Assembly (NCBI GenBank): GCA_037127315.1
Contig: JBBBDQ010001610.1
Coordinates: 310,001 to 374,000, forward strand
Reading direction: 5' to 3'
Length of the DNA: 64,000 nt
DNA from: Ascarosepion bandense
Lineage: Eukaryota; Mollusca; Cephalopoda; Sepiida; Sepiidae
The notes beneath the pieces are model-generated. The model made no database searches. It was not told where the DNA came from and saw only the letters and a program-made list of their open reading frames with translations. The position numbers and the translations under genes were made by a program. Of this stretch, positions 21,253-34,200 are shown one piece after another; position 1 is the stretch's first letter, and each line of letters opens with the position of its first letter.

Positions 21253-22895
21253 ACTCTCCCGTCGATTTCGACGTATGAGGTTCAGACAACTTATATTTAT
21301 AAAATTCATTTTTGCCTCTGACAACTTTTTAGTCCAGCAAGAGATTTGCAAACATGGTCGCAAATAGAACATGAATGTAGACTGACCGCTGCAGATAGTG
21401 GTGCCGCTGCTAGTCGTTTTGCTCTTTCTCGGTTTTCTTTCAGTTTGTTTATGCTTTCAGATTGAAACTTCTGGAGACCTTCAAAACACCGTGATCTCCA
21501 TTCTTTGCGGTCACTCAGTACATTTTCAAGACCTCCATATGCAGACAGGTTACTCTTCAACTTGAAGAGTCTTTGAACCTAAGCCAAGGCCGTCCCACAT
21601 TCCTTCTCCCATCTGCCAGCTGACTGTACATCGCAATCTTCGGAATTCTGTCATCAGGCATCCTCAAGACGTGACCAGCCCATCGCAATTGCGATTGGAT
21701 TAGGAATGGTTCGATTCCAGATATTTCGCATTTTGTGAATAATTCAGCATTTGAAACCTTGTCACGGAGGCCAAGACCACAAATGGAGCGTAGACTGCTT
21801 TTGTGGAATACGTCTAACTGATGAATGTGATGTCTGTACGGAGTCCACGATTCAGAGCCGTAAAGGAGAATGGAAAGAACAAAAGCACGGTAAACAAGGA
21901 TTTTTGTATCTAGTCGAATACCCCTTTCGTCCCCCAAGCGATGACGAAGATTTCCAAAGGCAAAAGTGGCTTTAGTAATTCTGTGAACAATTTCCTCGTC
22001 AATAGAACCTCTTTGGTTCACTTTGCTACCGAGGTAAGGAAAGGACTTGACATTATTTATATCATGACCGTCGACTTTCAGTTTACGCTCAGGAAATGTA
22101 TACTCAGGTGGATTTTGCCTTACACTTTCAACTTGTTTCGGAGTAGGGTGTGGTTGATGTACTACCTCAGTCTTTTCTATGCTGATTGTCAATCCAAAGC
22201 TTTGCACGCGGCAGAAAAACGATCAAGAAGAGCCTGGGCTTCTTCGAAGGATGTGGCTACCAGAGCAGCATCGTTGGCGAAGAGCAAATCGCGAATAATT
22301 TCGGTACGGAGAAGAGTTTTGGCTTTAAACCGTTGATGGCTATATAAGCCACCGGATGACCGAAATTGAAACTTGACGCCAGTGTCCATGTCACCCTAAT
22401 GCATGTTTCAGCATGAAAGTAAAGAAAAGTGCAAAGAGAACTGGCGCCATTACACATCCTTGCTTGGTCCCATTTGTAACATCGAAGAGATCAGAAATCA
22501 TGCCATCTGAGACAACATTGGCCTTCATTCCCTCGTGAAATGAAATGATCACATTTAGCATGTTTTCGGGAATACCAAGCTTCCCCAAAACCTGCCAAAG
22601 AGCGTCGCGATTCACAGTGTCAAAGGCTTTCGTCAGGTCAACAAACACCATGTAACAATTCCTTATTTTTCTCCCGGACATTTTCCCCCACTTGGGAAGG
22701 GAAAAGATCATATCAATGGTGCAGCGACCCGGTGTAAAACCACACTGGGATTCAGGATACACCTTATCAACGAGATGTTTGATGATCCTGTTCAAGATGA
22801 GCCTAGCCAGTATCTTTCCTGCAATCAAAAGCAGAGATATCCCACGATAGTTGTCACAAACATTATTAACTCCCTTATTCTTAACTTCCTTATCC
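21248..22895 (-). mobile_element. LINE (RTE- or L1-like) inserted in a (TA)n tract
   Basis: It is 5'-truncated, about 1.65 kb. Minus-strand RT fragments: ARLILNRIIKHLVDKVYPES and QCGFTPGRCTIDMIF (22.8 kb), VFVDLTKAFDTVNRDALW, GTKQGCVMAPVLFALFF (22.47 kb), LLFANDAALVA (22.28 kb), then IEKTEVVHQP, FPYLGSKVN, LYGSESWTPYRHHIHQLDVF and RWAGHVLRMPDDRIPKIAMY (22.15-21.56 kb). It ends in a finger-like CSICDHVCKSLAGLKSC (about 21.33 kb). Frames are broken in three places. It is absent from the otherwise matching right duplicate, so it inserted after the segmental duplication or was lost there. Confidence 0.88.
22189..22828 (-). pseudogene. LINE RT domain with mutated catalytic box (FAND)
   Basis: Frames 22828-22391 and 22389-22189 together hold the fingers-palm part of the RT. 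The FADD catalytic box reads FAND because the codon at 22273-22275 (minus strand) is AAC instead of GAC, a single transition that removes a metal-binding Asp. A frameshift lies near 22390. An in-cis product would be inactive even without the frameshifts. Confidence 0.8.
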
Positions 22896-22954
22896 TATAT
22901 ATATATATATACATATATATATATAGGTTTTGTTGTGTGTGTGTGTTTGTGTAT

Positions 22955-23010
<56 letters not shown>
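22896..23010 (+). repeat. (TA)n-(TG)n microsatellite, right half
   Basis: TA then TG tract. Together with 21207-21247 it forms the split host tract of the LINE. Confidence 0.95.
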
Positions 23011-23647
23011 ATTGTGCATCCTCTTATTTCAGTGTTGTGTATGAAATGCTTCTATGTTTGAAAGATTTTGAAATTAGATTATTTTGTATATTTTCATCCT
23101 TTCTTCCATTTCATGAATGTGTTAGGATATCATGGATATATTAACGCCTATAGTGTACTTTGAATAGTTGAGAATACCAATATATTTTCTCTCTTTTCAA
23201 GCACTCCATTAATAATAATAATGCTACTCTAATATTGTTCTGAATTCACTTTTGGTTATTTGTCGAATGGACATATAGAAACAACACGAAAACAATCATT
23301 AACATAACATCGGAATTTATGGAAACTAATGGGAATCAATGGCTCACATTTATATTCCATTTAAGACAACTAATATTAGATAAAACTAAATTCCACACAG
23401 TTAACCCGTGTCACTAGCTATCTTCTTCAGTACATAGATTCCAAATGAAGTGAAAGTATTGTGCAAAGAGAGAAAAGCAAAATTAGCGGAGAATCGGGTG
23501 AAGCCTGTCATTCGGCAACATGAGAAAAACAATCTCATAATAACAGTGATTCCTCGGAAACACTCTGTGATCGGACTCTCTACTCTCGGCCAACCCGGTG
23601 TCTATTCCCCTCCTGCTCTCACTTTCTTTTTCTTTCTTTTCTCTCTT

Positions 23648-23696
<49 letters not shown>

Positions 23697-24300
23697 CCCT
23701 CCTAAGTAATGAAGATAAGGTTGGTTTTTTGGTAATAATCATATATGCACGCATATACCTATTACAAATTACCTATCCCTGTGTTCAAATCCAGTGTCTG
23801 TCTACATCCGTTTAACGTGTGTGCAAATAGAATTACTTTCAGTGTTACAACGAAATAACGATTTTAAAGAGTTATTTAGTTCCAAGCGATTAATTTTTGA
23901 TGTTCTTGAATAATGTTTGTTTAGAGATGTATCATCAATGATTTTTATGCCTTGATTGCGATTAATTTGGGTACATAGGTTAATAATATATTTGTTAAAG
24001 TCCACAAAATATAGACCATTTGAAAAAGGACTGACAATTTTTCACAAGTCACAGATGCTTTATTAAGACGAATAAATTAGAGGCCCAACATAACAACAAA
24101 AAAAAGGAATAAAAAACAAATGAGAATGAACAGTAATAAAAATCTCACACATTTCCCCGTCCAAATGAAATGTATATTTCATCAACAATATTTCTCTAAA
24201 TTCACTGTCGGTGTCGAAATAAGTTTTACAAATCATCTGATATGTTAAAATCAGTGATAGAAATAAGGACAAAACTTTAAATTCAAATCAACAATCTACT
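23011..24300. other. Downstream flank of copy 3
   Basis: No gene seen. Matches 47.67-48.96 kb and, inverted, 9.46-10.38 kb. It includes a (CT)n tract (23621-23693) and SINE debris. Confidence 0.55.
23621..23693 (+). repeat. (CT)n microsatellite
   Basis: Pyrimidine tract with TTTCT and CTCTCT units. Confidence 0.95.
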
Positions 24301-24306
24301 TTTATT
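24301..24306 (-). terminator. Polyadenylation signal of copy 3
   Basis: AATAAA on the minus strand, 62 bp past the stop, within the same context as copy 2. Confidence 0.75.
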
Positions 24307-24367
24307 TTGCACATTCAAATATTACAATAGCAAAATGATAAGTAATCATGTCCAGTATTTCAATTGT

Positions 24368-24805
24368 CTACGACTCCTTGCTGCCTTCAGCATCGGCATC
24401 GGCGGCAGCTTCTGTGGCTGTCTCCTCAGTCACTTGAACATCTTCACCAGAAGCTTCTTGCTGTTCCTCTGCGATGACGTTGCTCACTGAAAAGAAACAA
24501 AAACATTATTAATAATATAATAGTTTTAGTTAAAAAATATTTTTTCACTGTAGAATGTAATGTGATTATTTATTCAATTTGTTTTTATATTTGTAATATA
24601 TATTCTACATATTAGATGAAATCTCTTTCAGAACTTCTGAAAAGAACATTTTGGGCAAAGCAGTTACAGATCAGTTTAAAAAATTTAAAAAGATATGATA
24701 AAACATATAAAACTTTTATGCATGACTTAAAATATATTAACTATTCGTACCTGCGAAGGCAGTAAAGACGCAGAGAGCCAAAAGAAAGATGAGTTTCCCA
24801 GACAT
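24368..24805 (-). CDS. Small acidic secreted peptide precursor, copy 3 (complete, 57 aa)
   Basis: Coding exons 24751-24805 and 24368-24486 (minus), with a 264-bp phase-1 intron, donor GTACGA and acceptor TTTCTTTTCAG. Exon 2 reaches 24811. The protein has the same length and signal peptide as copy 2 but carries Glu33 instead of Asp33 and Lys55 instead of Asn55, so the tail ends AEGSKES. Lys55 is the only basic residue after the signal peptide. Codons 3, 14 and 19 differ silently from copy 2. All splice signals, TATA box and polyadenylation signal are present, so it looks expressible. Function unknown. Confidence 0.85.
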
Positions 24806-25351
24806 GATGATCTGTAAAAAATATTCAAAATAATTAATAATATATAATAATGGTATAAAAAGATTTGCAGGCCCTCACACATTCGCAATAGTTAAGGTAG
24901 TTATCTTGAATTTCTTTATAGGTAATAACTAATATTTTTCATTATCATTTAGTAATATGTAGGGCGACTTATAAATTGAAAGCATTATTTATTTTATTTA
25001 TTATCTGTTAGCACCTGCTTACGTCAAAAAATAAATTGCCTTTCCGGTCATATCCGGTAAATATCTAAATATATGACTTCGATTATCATCTGCTGTAATG
25101 TTGGACATGCAGTTGATGTAATCAATAAACGTTCAGTGTGGGAAAGCAGAGCCGTGTTCAGTTTCTTGTCAGGTTAGTGTCATTCATTTACGCACAAATT
25201 TCTTAAGACTCCCATTGACCGAAATGAGACATGAACGATGAAGCCTGTCACATCCGTAGCTACCAATAAAAGATTTTTCTATTGCAGTCCAAGAATGATC
25301 TATTTCTCCAAATATATGAAATCTGTGAAAAGTTGACGTTAAATATAGGAT

Positions 25352-25421
25352 ACACACAGACACATACATACACTCACACACACACATACACAAATAAACA
25401 GAAACACAAACACACACACAG
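25352..25421 (+). repeat. (CA)n microsatellite in intron 1 of copy 3
   Basis: Shorter CA tract at the position homologous to those in the other copies. The SINE-derived body lies at about 25128-25330. Intron 1 is 24812-25583. Confidence 0.9.
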
Positions 25422-25583
25422 ATGATATTCATTGATTTGACTAAAAGTGTAATTGGTAAGACATTGGAAAAAATAAACCTTCATGAAATACAGATTCCTA
25501 TTTCATCAAAACTGCCTGAATATAAAATTGTTCACAAATGTAAATGTAAAGAAATAGCGATAATAATAATTGTATTGACTTAC

Positions 25584-25650
25584 TTTGTGGTGCTGTGTTG
25601 TGGGAACACAAATTGACGATTCAACAGTTGAACGTTGTCAAAGAAAGTGA
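25584..25650 (-). other. Non-coding exon 1 of copy 3
   Basis: It ends CCACAAA before GTAAGT (25583-25578, minus). Start inferred from the TATA box. Confidence 0.6.
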
Positions 25651-25670
25651 CTTAGATGTGAGAGAGCCCG

Positions 25671-25679
25671 ATTTTTATA
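25671..25679 (-). promoter_or_regulatory. TATA box of copy 3
   Basis: TATAAAAAT followed by CGGGCTCTCTCACATCTAAG. It differs from copies 1 and 2 by two bases that copy 4 shares. Confidence 0.75.
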
Positions 25680-27869
25680 GCAGAATATCTACGTGACTTA
25701 CTTTAATTCCCTTTGTTGTCTTATGAAAGGATTAGTACTTTTCAATAAAGAATTCTCTTTGGAATGTTAAGAAGGGGTTTAATCTTTACTTATTTAGGAC
25801 AAAATTATGTTTTAGTTTATTTCATATTTCAAATAAGTTGTTAATGATTTTTTCGTGCCAATTTATTTATTTCTGCTTAAACATTGACTAGCCACCAGCC
25901 TCTGTCCTTTATTAAGATTTATTTTACCAAAGGCCTTTTAAGTATTTCGTATTTATTCTTAAATCGGATATTTTTCAATGTGTGTGTATGTTAATACGAC
26001 ATTAACCTTTAATGAAATGGTTTTTACGAAAGCACAGTAAAGAGTTTTTGTTTTGAAAATTCCAAATAGAATTATATATTTGATCCTCATGTAATAAGAT
26101 TCGAAAACGTCTTCTTGTTTAGACTTGTCAAAATATCATTAGGAAATATTTGATATTTAATTCTTGAAAGACTAACAAAAAGTCAAATATCTTTGAACTT
26201 ATTCGATATTTCAAAGAAACCTGCTTACATTTTATTGTTGTTTGGCAGACTTTTATGTAAACTTTTCATTTCTCCCCAGATTTTGATTGACATTCGTTGC
26301 CAAATTCTTAACTATTCATTATGAGAATGCCTTTCTCCCAAAGGTTCTTCAAAGTCTTTTTATTCAACGATGATGCAAAACCTTGAGCTTTGACGCCTTG
26401 TACATACCATGGTTCTTGAAGATGTTAACGATCATGGCTCTCCGCGACATTCTTATGTTTTTTGCGCTTAAAAACTTTTGTCTTTTCAATATCTATCCAA
26501 CTCCTGGTTCCGACATTTATTTACATGATCTCGTTAATATTGTTTCATATTGTTTCTTTCTGTTCCTATTTCTTTCCAATCAATTTATCGCCAACTTTTT
26601 CGAACTTTCTTTCTCAAATCTAAATTTATTCTCTAACTGATATTAAGTGTAAATATCGTCTTCATTTTCATTTTTCTTAAAACAAAGGAATATCTATAGT
26701 GCTCCCAACACTCCTCTGTAAAACACATTCCTGGTTTTATGAAAGTAAATTGTATAGTCAAAATTGGTTTTATTAGTTGAACGCAAAATTTATTGGAGAG
26801 TGTAAATAATCAATTATCTTTCCCACCATTTTGCTCACCCATTTGATAAAAAATGCAAAAACACTGTGACATTATTTAATTAGTTCAGCATCTTTTTGCT
26901 TTAATAAACAATATATATTAAAGACATTATAGACTAAAAAAATAGAAATTCTCTTAATAATGCAATTTTAAAAGAACTGGTTTAAGTTTTGAAATTGTAA
27001 TTATTTATAAATTTTCAAAAAAATATTTTCAAATTATTTCAAAGATTTTTAGATGTTGGGCTGTTACGTTATTAATTAAAAACTAAATTTACTCATCGAA
27101 AATCGGAAAGTTTAACAAAAATCATCTAGGCATAGCATTTCTAAAATAATGTCTAATTATTTGAAGTTTTTTTTTTCGTGTGTTAATTGCTGTGTGTCCA
27201 TAAAAAAGTCATGTATTTCACGGTTTCTCACCGGAAATAATTTTGTCAATTTTATAATTTCCAGTCGCCATACACTTATCTTTCCCCACAACTGTCGAGC
27301 TGTCATCAATCTGTCAAATACAAGGGAATGGTCTGAATGTACAACACTGTCTATAAGAAATAATTTTATTCTCAAATTTATGCTATAAAGATGTAATACT
27401 TGTGTAAATCTGATTAATTCAACATTAAATTTGCTAATTTTCTGAAGATTATTTTATCAGATTTATGTTCTACTTTTGAAAGTTTTAAAACGAAGAATTG
27501 ATTTTTGTTTACAAATGCCACGATCGCACATAAATGGAAGAAAAATTGAAAAATTAAAAAAAATTGCAAACTTTTAGATTTTAATCATTAATATTTTTGT
27601 GTGAAATACAAAAAAATATTTCACTTTCTGGAAATAGAATATAGAATCATTTCCCTTTCAATAAAATCTAAAACAAAAGGTTCAAAAAATTTTTATTTCT
27701 AAAAGTTCAGTTTAAATTTGGTTTTCGAAAATGAGTAGATGTACCAGATTGAGATGTGTTAACTTCTATCAACTAAAAATCTAACGTAAATTCCTAACAG
27801 ATATTTCTCCGGTAGTTGCTTTAAGATATGTACGCAAAAGAAACTCTTTAACCGTTTCGTCAGTCATCG
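25680..27869. other. Upstream flank of copy 3
   Basis: No gene seen. Closely similar to 50.34-52.55 kb and inverted in 6.92-8.10 kb. The 27.12-27.84 kb part also matches 2.37-3.11 and 40.23-40.88 kb. Short frames such as 26383-26640 are not preserved in the duplicates. Confidence 0.6.
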
Positions 27870-30440
27870 AAATGATCAGTAATATTCCAAATGCAATAAA
27901 TTCCGAAATCACTAAGCCTATCAACTATATATATCAGACAATAGAACGGAAGGCTCAAAGAATAAGACGCTATGAGAAAATATTAAGACTCTACAGACAA
28001 AACAAGAATTTTCAAACCGATGCAAAGAAATGTTACAGGGAAATAGGTAAAACAAGAATTGAAATGACCGTCACTCCACAGAAATGGAAGATGTGATACA
28101 ATTCTACGAAAAAAATATGAGTTGCTGTAAAGAACATAATAAAGAAGCAGACTGGATTGCGCAAGTGATTGAACGAAGGAAAAGTACATCAGAACAGACA
28201 TGGGCTGGAATCAGAGTCGAGGATGTTAAATGTAAACTGAAAAAGCACACAAATGAACATTTCCAGGAATACATATCATTCCTAAATTTTGGTTATATTA
28301 TTTAAATGCAGCACATAGAAATCTAGCCAATATCTTCAAGAAATGGTTAACAAGTCCACTAAAATTCCTGCATGGATGAGAAAGGAATTTCCTTTCTTCT
28401 ACCCAAGATTTGTGATACAAATAATCCGAAAATCTACAGACCAATTACATGCCTTCCAACAACATACAAACTATTAACATCTATTTTAACAAAAAAATAC
28501 ATTTATTATTGGAAAGAAATGACATATTACTGCTTCAACAAATAGAGTGCAAACATAGCTGTTACAGATTTAAAGGCCAAAATTAATTAATATTAATATG
28601 ATGATTTTGGAAACCTGCTTCAAAGCAAAGATAAATCTTAGTTCTGCCTTGTTAGATCATCGTAAGACATTCAATACTGTATTATATTACTGGAACATAA
28701 AAATTTTAAATATGTAGAAGGTATCACCAGTCATTATCAATTTCATCAAACAATGTATGTTGATATGCAAAACAATCCTTTACCTCACTCATATAAATGG
28801 AACCTATAAGTCTGGTGAAATAAACAACAGAGGTATATTTCAAGGTGACTCTTTGTCTCTCTTACTATTTTGCATATCAGTAATAGCATCAACCAGTCAA
28901 CTTAACAAGACAGAATGTGGTTATAAAATAGCTCAAAAGAAAATAAACCATCTATTTTACATAGATGATTTATGTTGTATGCTAAGAATGACAATGAGCT
29001 AGAAGGTGTTCTGCAAACTGTAAAATGCTTCAGTGAAGATATTGGAATAAAATTCAGTTTGAATAAATGTGCTAGAGCTACAGTTTTACGAGGATCACTA
29101 CAACAAACCTGGTAAATTGGCTTGGACCATGTTGTAACAATAAAAGTCTTAGAGCAAGAAGAAGAATATAAATGCATCTGTGTAAATGAGAGTGAAAGGA
29201 TTCACTATAGAAAATGAAAGAAATAGTGCGTAACGACTACTATACAAGGCTACGACTGATATTAAATACTGAATTGAATTCTCAAAACAGATTTTACGAC
29301 ATCAATAATGTTGCCATCCAAGTGGTCCAATCCAGCCTCAACATATTGAACTGGACTCTAAACGATATCAGACGAAAAGATTTCAAGACAAGAAAGCATC
29401 TTCCTAACATAAAATACATCATCAAAAGGCTGACATATACATACCCCCATAAAGAAAGAGGAAAAGGTCTTATTCAGTTAGAGTTGACAAACAAGTCAAA
29501 AACTATTGGCTTACTAACATAAATAGAAAAAACAAACGACTGGATAATGCTAAACAACATGAAAACAGAAAGAAAAAATATTCAATGACGAAAGAAGGCA
29601 ATAAATATAAAGAAGGTTTAAATTTAGTACATTCTGTAAAAAATCTAAACAGAAACCAAAAATATTATTGCAGCAAATATATGAAAAAAAAGCCTAGGAT
29701 AAAGCTTTTGATTTTATGAAACAACGCTGGCAAGAGAAACCTCTGCATGCGAATATCCAGAACTTATATCTAAAACCCAATGTTCAAAAAGTTAATACCC
29801 ATCGATGGTTACGTGTATCTGGATTAAAATCTGAATCTGATGTCTTTATTCTTGCTGCGCAAGACCAAATTTTTCTCACTAGGAACATTTAGGCAAATAT
29901 TTTACATAATAATGCGGATTAAATATGCAGGTTCAGTGATAAATACCATGAAACAGTACACCATCTAATCTCAGGATGTTCTGTACTTGACATAAATTAA
30001 TATGAAAATCATCGACATGGGGTAAGATAATATTTACATAGGACAATGTGCAAACACAATGGAAATATATAAACAAACACATGTATAAACATCACCCAGC
30101 ACCGGTAACAGAAATGAAATAGCCCGGACGTTATATTTAAAAACCAAAAAAACATCTTGCGTTTTAATTGATATGGATTGTCGAGCGCATTGTAATATAA
30201 AAAATGTATAGAAACCTGGAAATTGAAAGAGAAAAAAGTAGAACTTGAAAACAAGGATCGTAACAATGAGTGTGGGTGCACTTGAAATGATGAAAAATGG
30301 AACAAAAAACACATTGAATGTATCCCTGGAAACCCCAGCTTAAGAGATATACAAAAATTGTCTTGTGAAGTACAGCACACAGACTGAGGAGCACTTTGTC
30401 TATGTAACGCTAGGGTTGTTAGGGAGATAAAAAAATATGA
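27870..30440 (+). mobile_element. R2-like LINE remnant, upstream of copy 3
   Basis: In order: basic segment RRYEKILRLYRQNKNFQTDA (27.96-28.02 kb); EHNKEADWIAQVIERRK and TWAGIRVEDVKCKLKKH (28.12-28.25 kb); RT with LTHINGTYKSGEINNRG, IFQGDSLSLLLFCISVIAST and an intact HLFYIDDL (28.78-28.98 kb); thumb MKEIVRNDYYTRLRLILNTE and SLNILNWTLNDIRRK (29.21-29.4 kb); HRWLRVSGLKSESDVFILAA (29.8 kb); CRFSDKY...HLISGC (29.93-29.98 kb, second Cys changed to Ser); HHPAPV tail (30.1 kb). Several stops and shifts. Opposite in strand to the peptide gene, about 2.2 kb from its promoter. Confidence 0.75.
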
Positions 30441-31389
30441 AAGCCCAGTGAAGTTTTTTTTTGTATTGAAAAAAAAATCTCCTACATTAATCTTCTCTAA
30501 AACATAATTCCATATAGAATTTTATATTTCATCTTCAGATTAGAAACTTCGTAAATGTTTCATTGTTTGGACTTCTCAAAATGTCAAGAAGAAATATTTG
30601 ATTTCGATATTTTACAGATATAATTATTGATCTATTAACAAGATATAAATATATATTTTTACTTATTCGATATTTCAAAGAAACTTGTTTCTATTTATTT
30701 GTTGCTTGGCAGATTTTTATATTTAACTATCATTTCCCACGAAATTTTTATTAATAGTCGTTGCCAAACTCTTAACTATCGCTTATTAGATGCCCTTTTT
30801 GCAAATATGATTAAAAATACTTGACGATCACGCTGATGACGACGGCATATGATGTAAAACTTGAAATTTGACTTTGTATGTGCTTTGATCATTGAAGACG
30901 TTAACGATCATGGCTCACCGCAACATTCTTATCTTTCATAGCGCTGAACAACGTGTGTCTTTTTAATATCTATCCAATACCTGTTCCGACATTTATTTAC
31001 ACCATCTAGTTGTTGTTGTTTCATACTATTTCCCTCTGTCCCTCTTTCTTTCCGATATATTTACCGCCTAAAATTTTCATCCTTCTTTCTCATTTCTAAA
31101 TTTCATGGCTTACTGAATTTAAGCATAAATATCATTTTCATTTTCATTTTTCTTAAGACAAAGGCATATCTATAGTATTCCCAGCACTCCTCTGTAGAAA
31201 CTTGTCCCTGTTGCTTTAATTTATTTGTTTCTTTTATGAAAGTTGTCCATCAATCATTGCCAAATAGGAGTATTTATATTACATGGCAGTTCGGCACTCT
31301 TTTCTTTGCTTCTAATGAAACTGTCTTCTACTTCTTAACACTTTCTTTTAGTCTTTGAATGGCTATTTTTTTGCCATTCCAATGCGGTT
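30441..31389. other. Spacer, matched by 54.84-55.80 kb
   Basis: No gene seen. Some 30.5-31.2 kb stretches resemble 26.05-26.75 kb (cagatttttat, cgttgccaaa, cattcttat landmarks), suggesting an older duplication of the gene's upstream flank. Confidence 0.5.
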
Positions 31390-31691
31390 TCAGATTTCTA
31401 TGTCACATTTCTTCTGTCCATTAAAATAATTTCCAGATTTTTAAATTTCTTTAATTTTTTGATTTTGACAATTCCAATTCCTGACTCGTATCTTGGTCTT
31501 TTTACTTGATGACAACTATACATTCTTTCTTCATACAATTTGTAATTAGTCCTTTCTTCTCGGTTTCCGTTACTAAATAGTTTTGGGGATACCTGTAGTT
31601 TTCTTTTCGTACATGTCATTAAAGGCGTGTTATTAGCGTATCTTAGGTTGTTAATATCGTGCACACCGATAATAAATTCTGATAAAAACAA
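31390..31691 (-). pseudogene. RTE-like LINE RT fragment with mutated YADD box
   Basis: A 97-codon frame starts MFLSEFIIGVHDINNLRYAN and continues NTPLMTCTKRKLQ, then IGIVKIKKLKKFKNLEIILM. The last matches the KFKYLG-type segment after the RT palm. The catalytic YADD is YANN. The copy at 55808-56101 has the same YANN, so the change predates duplication. Confidence 0.65.
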
Positions 31692-32054
31692 AGTTCTTCT
31701 TCCGTCGTTTGTGAGCTTTGATAGTGAGTAGAACTATCAAGGATCATTCAAATATTCACACCTTGCTACACACTACAAATACCTATTATATATGAACACG
31801 AACTTAGTCTAGTCGGAAATTTCCCTCTAGATATATGATGAAATTGATACAACACAAACCGGTCACTCATTTAAGTATTCAACTCAACAAACCCTAGAAT
31901 TTCCTTCTTGTTCTACATTTATCTCCAGATAATATTTACGTTTGTTGGTTACTAGTCTCGGTAATATTAATTTTCCGAGTAGTATAGCCCGTCGTTACTC
32001 GGATGTAATGAAAGCTTTAAAACTAGTCCATGGTTCTGGAGCTCAGAATCAGCC

Positions 32055-32155
32055 TAAAGAATATTTTTGTGAAGTTTGGTGAGAATCGGATAAAAATTGT
32101 GGATTTGTATAAAGGACATACAGACAGATAAAGAGACACACGCAGAAAAATGTTG

Positions 32156-32244
<89 letters not shown>

Positions 32245-32520
32245 CGATGTTCTGCACTATTGTAAGAAATGCAACCTTGAAACTTCTGAATATGTTTTCT
32301 TATGTCTGTCTATGTGTGTATAAAATTTGATTAAAATCGGCCCACACCTTCTATAAACCGATTTTTTCGTTTATCGATTTTCGATATTTATCAGGTTTAC
32401 CTCGGCTTAAAATCTAGCTAAGAACACTCGCAGACACTTAAATTTTCACGAAAATCGTTTACGCCGTTTTGGAGTCTCTTGGTAACGGACACACACAGAC
32501 ACACACACACATACACATAC
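32055..32520. repeat. Degenerate LINE/SINE 3'-tail-like repeat around a (TA)n tract
   Basis: It holds two related motifs: gtgaagtttggtgagaatcgg followed by acatacagacaga (32069-32128), and tcacgaaaatcgtttacgcc followed by cggacacacacagacac (32447-32506). Such tails are common at retroposon 3' ends in invertebrates. The matching copy is 56460-56875. Confidence 0.45.
32159..32242 (+). repeat. (TA)n microsatellite
   Basis: TA tract with two short interruptions. The duplicate at 56568-56599 is much shorter, so the tract has changed length since duplication. Confidence 0.95.
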
Positions 32521-32559
32521 ACAGACAAAGCTCCATTTTCAAATAAGTTTAGATTAGAT

Positions 32560-33410
32560 AAGATGTTGACACCCCAATGATCTGCATCGCAAAACTAGAA
32601 AAGCATTTATACATATCTACTACTAACCGCGCGAATGTAACCACTAATTTCCGCCTCCACACAGGGTCTTATGATAAGAGAATGTCAAATCCCTAAAGGA
32701 AACCAAATCAGCAGAAACTTATTTGCTAGATTTTCCTACTAATTGAATCAATCAATTCTTAATTAAAATCGATGTGTAAAATAATGAAACTACTTTAATT
32801 GTGACATCCGGATTATAAAGGACACTTTCGGTGTATCTTTTGAAAACGATGTTTATACATTTAAAACGATAATGAACAATTTACTCAGTCAGGGTTAAAA
32901 CAACGTCGACAAAGACAAGGAACTTATGGCAATAAACACTTCTGATAGTTGTAATTCCACCAACAATAATAATGAAACAAAAGCATGAAATAAATTCTTT
33001 GTTTTAAAACTGACGTTACTAGAGGAAACAATTAAGTCACCAGTATTTATATAGTTTAATAATTGTTTGATAGATTTTTAATAAATTTCTGTAAACCTAA
33101 ATCGTAAAAAAGTTAAATTTATTCTGACCCTTTTGTGAGTCGAACTTTTTCGCTAAAAAGCCTTGTAATAAAAATAATTGGGCTATTCTGTTAAATATCT
33201 TCATTAATGTCTCTCACGTAATCAAAAAGCAAAAGAATTTAATCTACAAGAATTATGTGAGAGGGTACATAAATCTAAATTCAGGTACCTAAATTTCCAT
33301 CGTATAAATGCATTTTATACATTTCAGTTCGGTGATCAATGACAGATTTAGGAAATCCATTTAAAAAATTTTTTTAATGTTGTGTATTTCTTTATAGAAT
33401 ATGACTTAGG
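32560..33410. other. AT-rich spacer without genes
   Basis: I see nothing coding. Duplicated at 56.9-57.75 kb with few differences. Confidence 0.5.
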
Positions 33411-34200
33411 AAGAAGGTATTATTTGTATTCGTTGAATTAAGTTTTTTATCACATCTAACTTATATCTTTGGGTTAATCACTATTATCATTAGGAAGCCA
33501 TGAGTTTATGCTTTTTGTATTCCTATATAGAAAAGTTGTAAATTTATGAATGCCGGAATAAATTAATACATTCAGGAATAGAATTTTATTATTAATATTA
33601 AATTCTAATGTAAATTTGATGACGGAGTGACTTTCAATTTTGTCATTTATGTATCGTATATATATATATATGGATTTAGTAGACTCATTCAGTCTTTTAT
33701 TTTTAATGTACCATATAACAATTAGAAAAGAGGGGATCTAAAGGAGATCCCATCGCAATACCGTCTATTTGAGCATAAATATTGCCTAGGGATCATGAAA
33801 GAATGCTTGAGTGGTGCATGCTAATAATAATATGTTTTTTTAAATAGTGGGTTTAATATTGATTGGTAGGAGACTAGTATGATTGTATACATCACGGAGA
33901 ATGGTGTCAATATTTATATATATACATATACTATTTTCTCTCTCATCGTATTATGGAAGAATGTAGAATTTGATAGCAATTTTTCAAACTTTCCTGTAAT
34001 TTTGTCTTTTTGTTATATCTCCTAATGTTGGTACTGCCCGCCAGGTGCACAAGCTTTTTAGGTAGATTATTTGCCACTTCTCACTATCATTCGTACCTTG
34101 AACATATCCTGTGAATATCAAGTCTCCAAGTCTTTGTGGTGAGTACAAAATTAAAATAACCTTCTTTGCTTCGCTGTTTGCAAATTTCCCAAGCAAGTGT
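33411..34200 (-). pseudogene. Penelope-like element RT remnant
   Basis: On the minus strand 33773-33731 reads QIDGIAMGSPLDP, the RT motif typical of Penelope-like elements. Below it 33.65-33.48 kb reads a FTLEFNINNKILFLNVFIY-like segment and FTTFLYR, the following conserved block. Upstream 34.2-33.9 kb has an open stretch (LPKKLVNL..., and LGKFANSEAKKVILILYSPQ in another frame) that I cannot assign. The duplicate at 57.76-58.57 kb has Gly to Arg in the GSPL motif. Confidence 0.6.
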
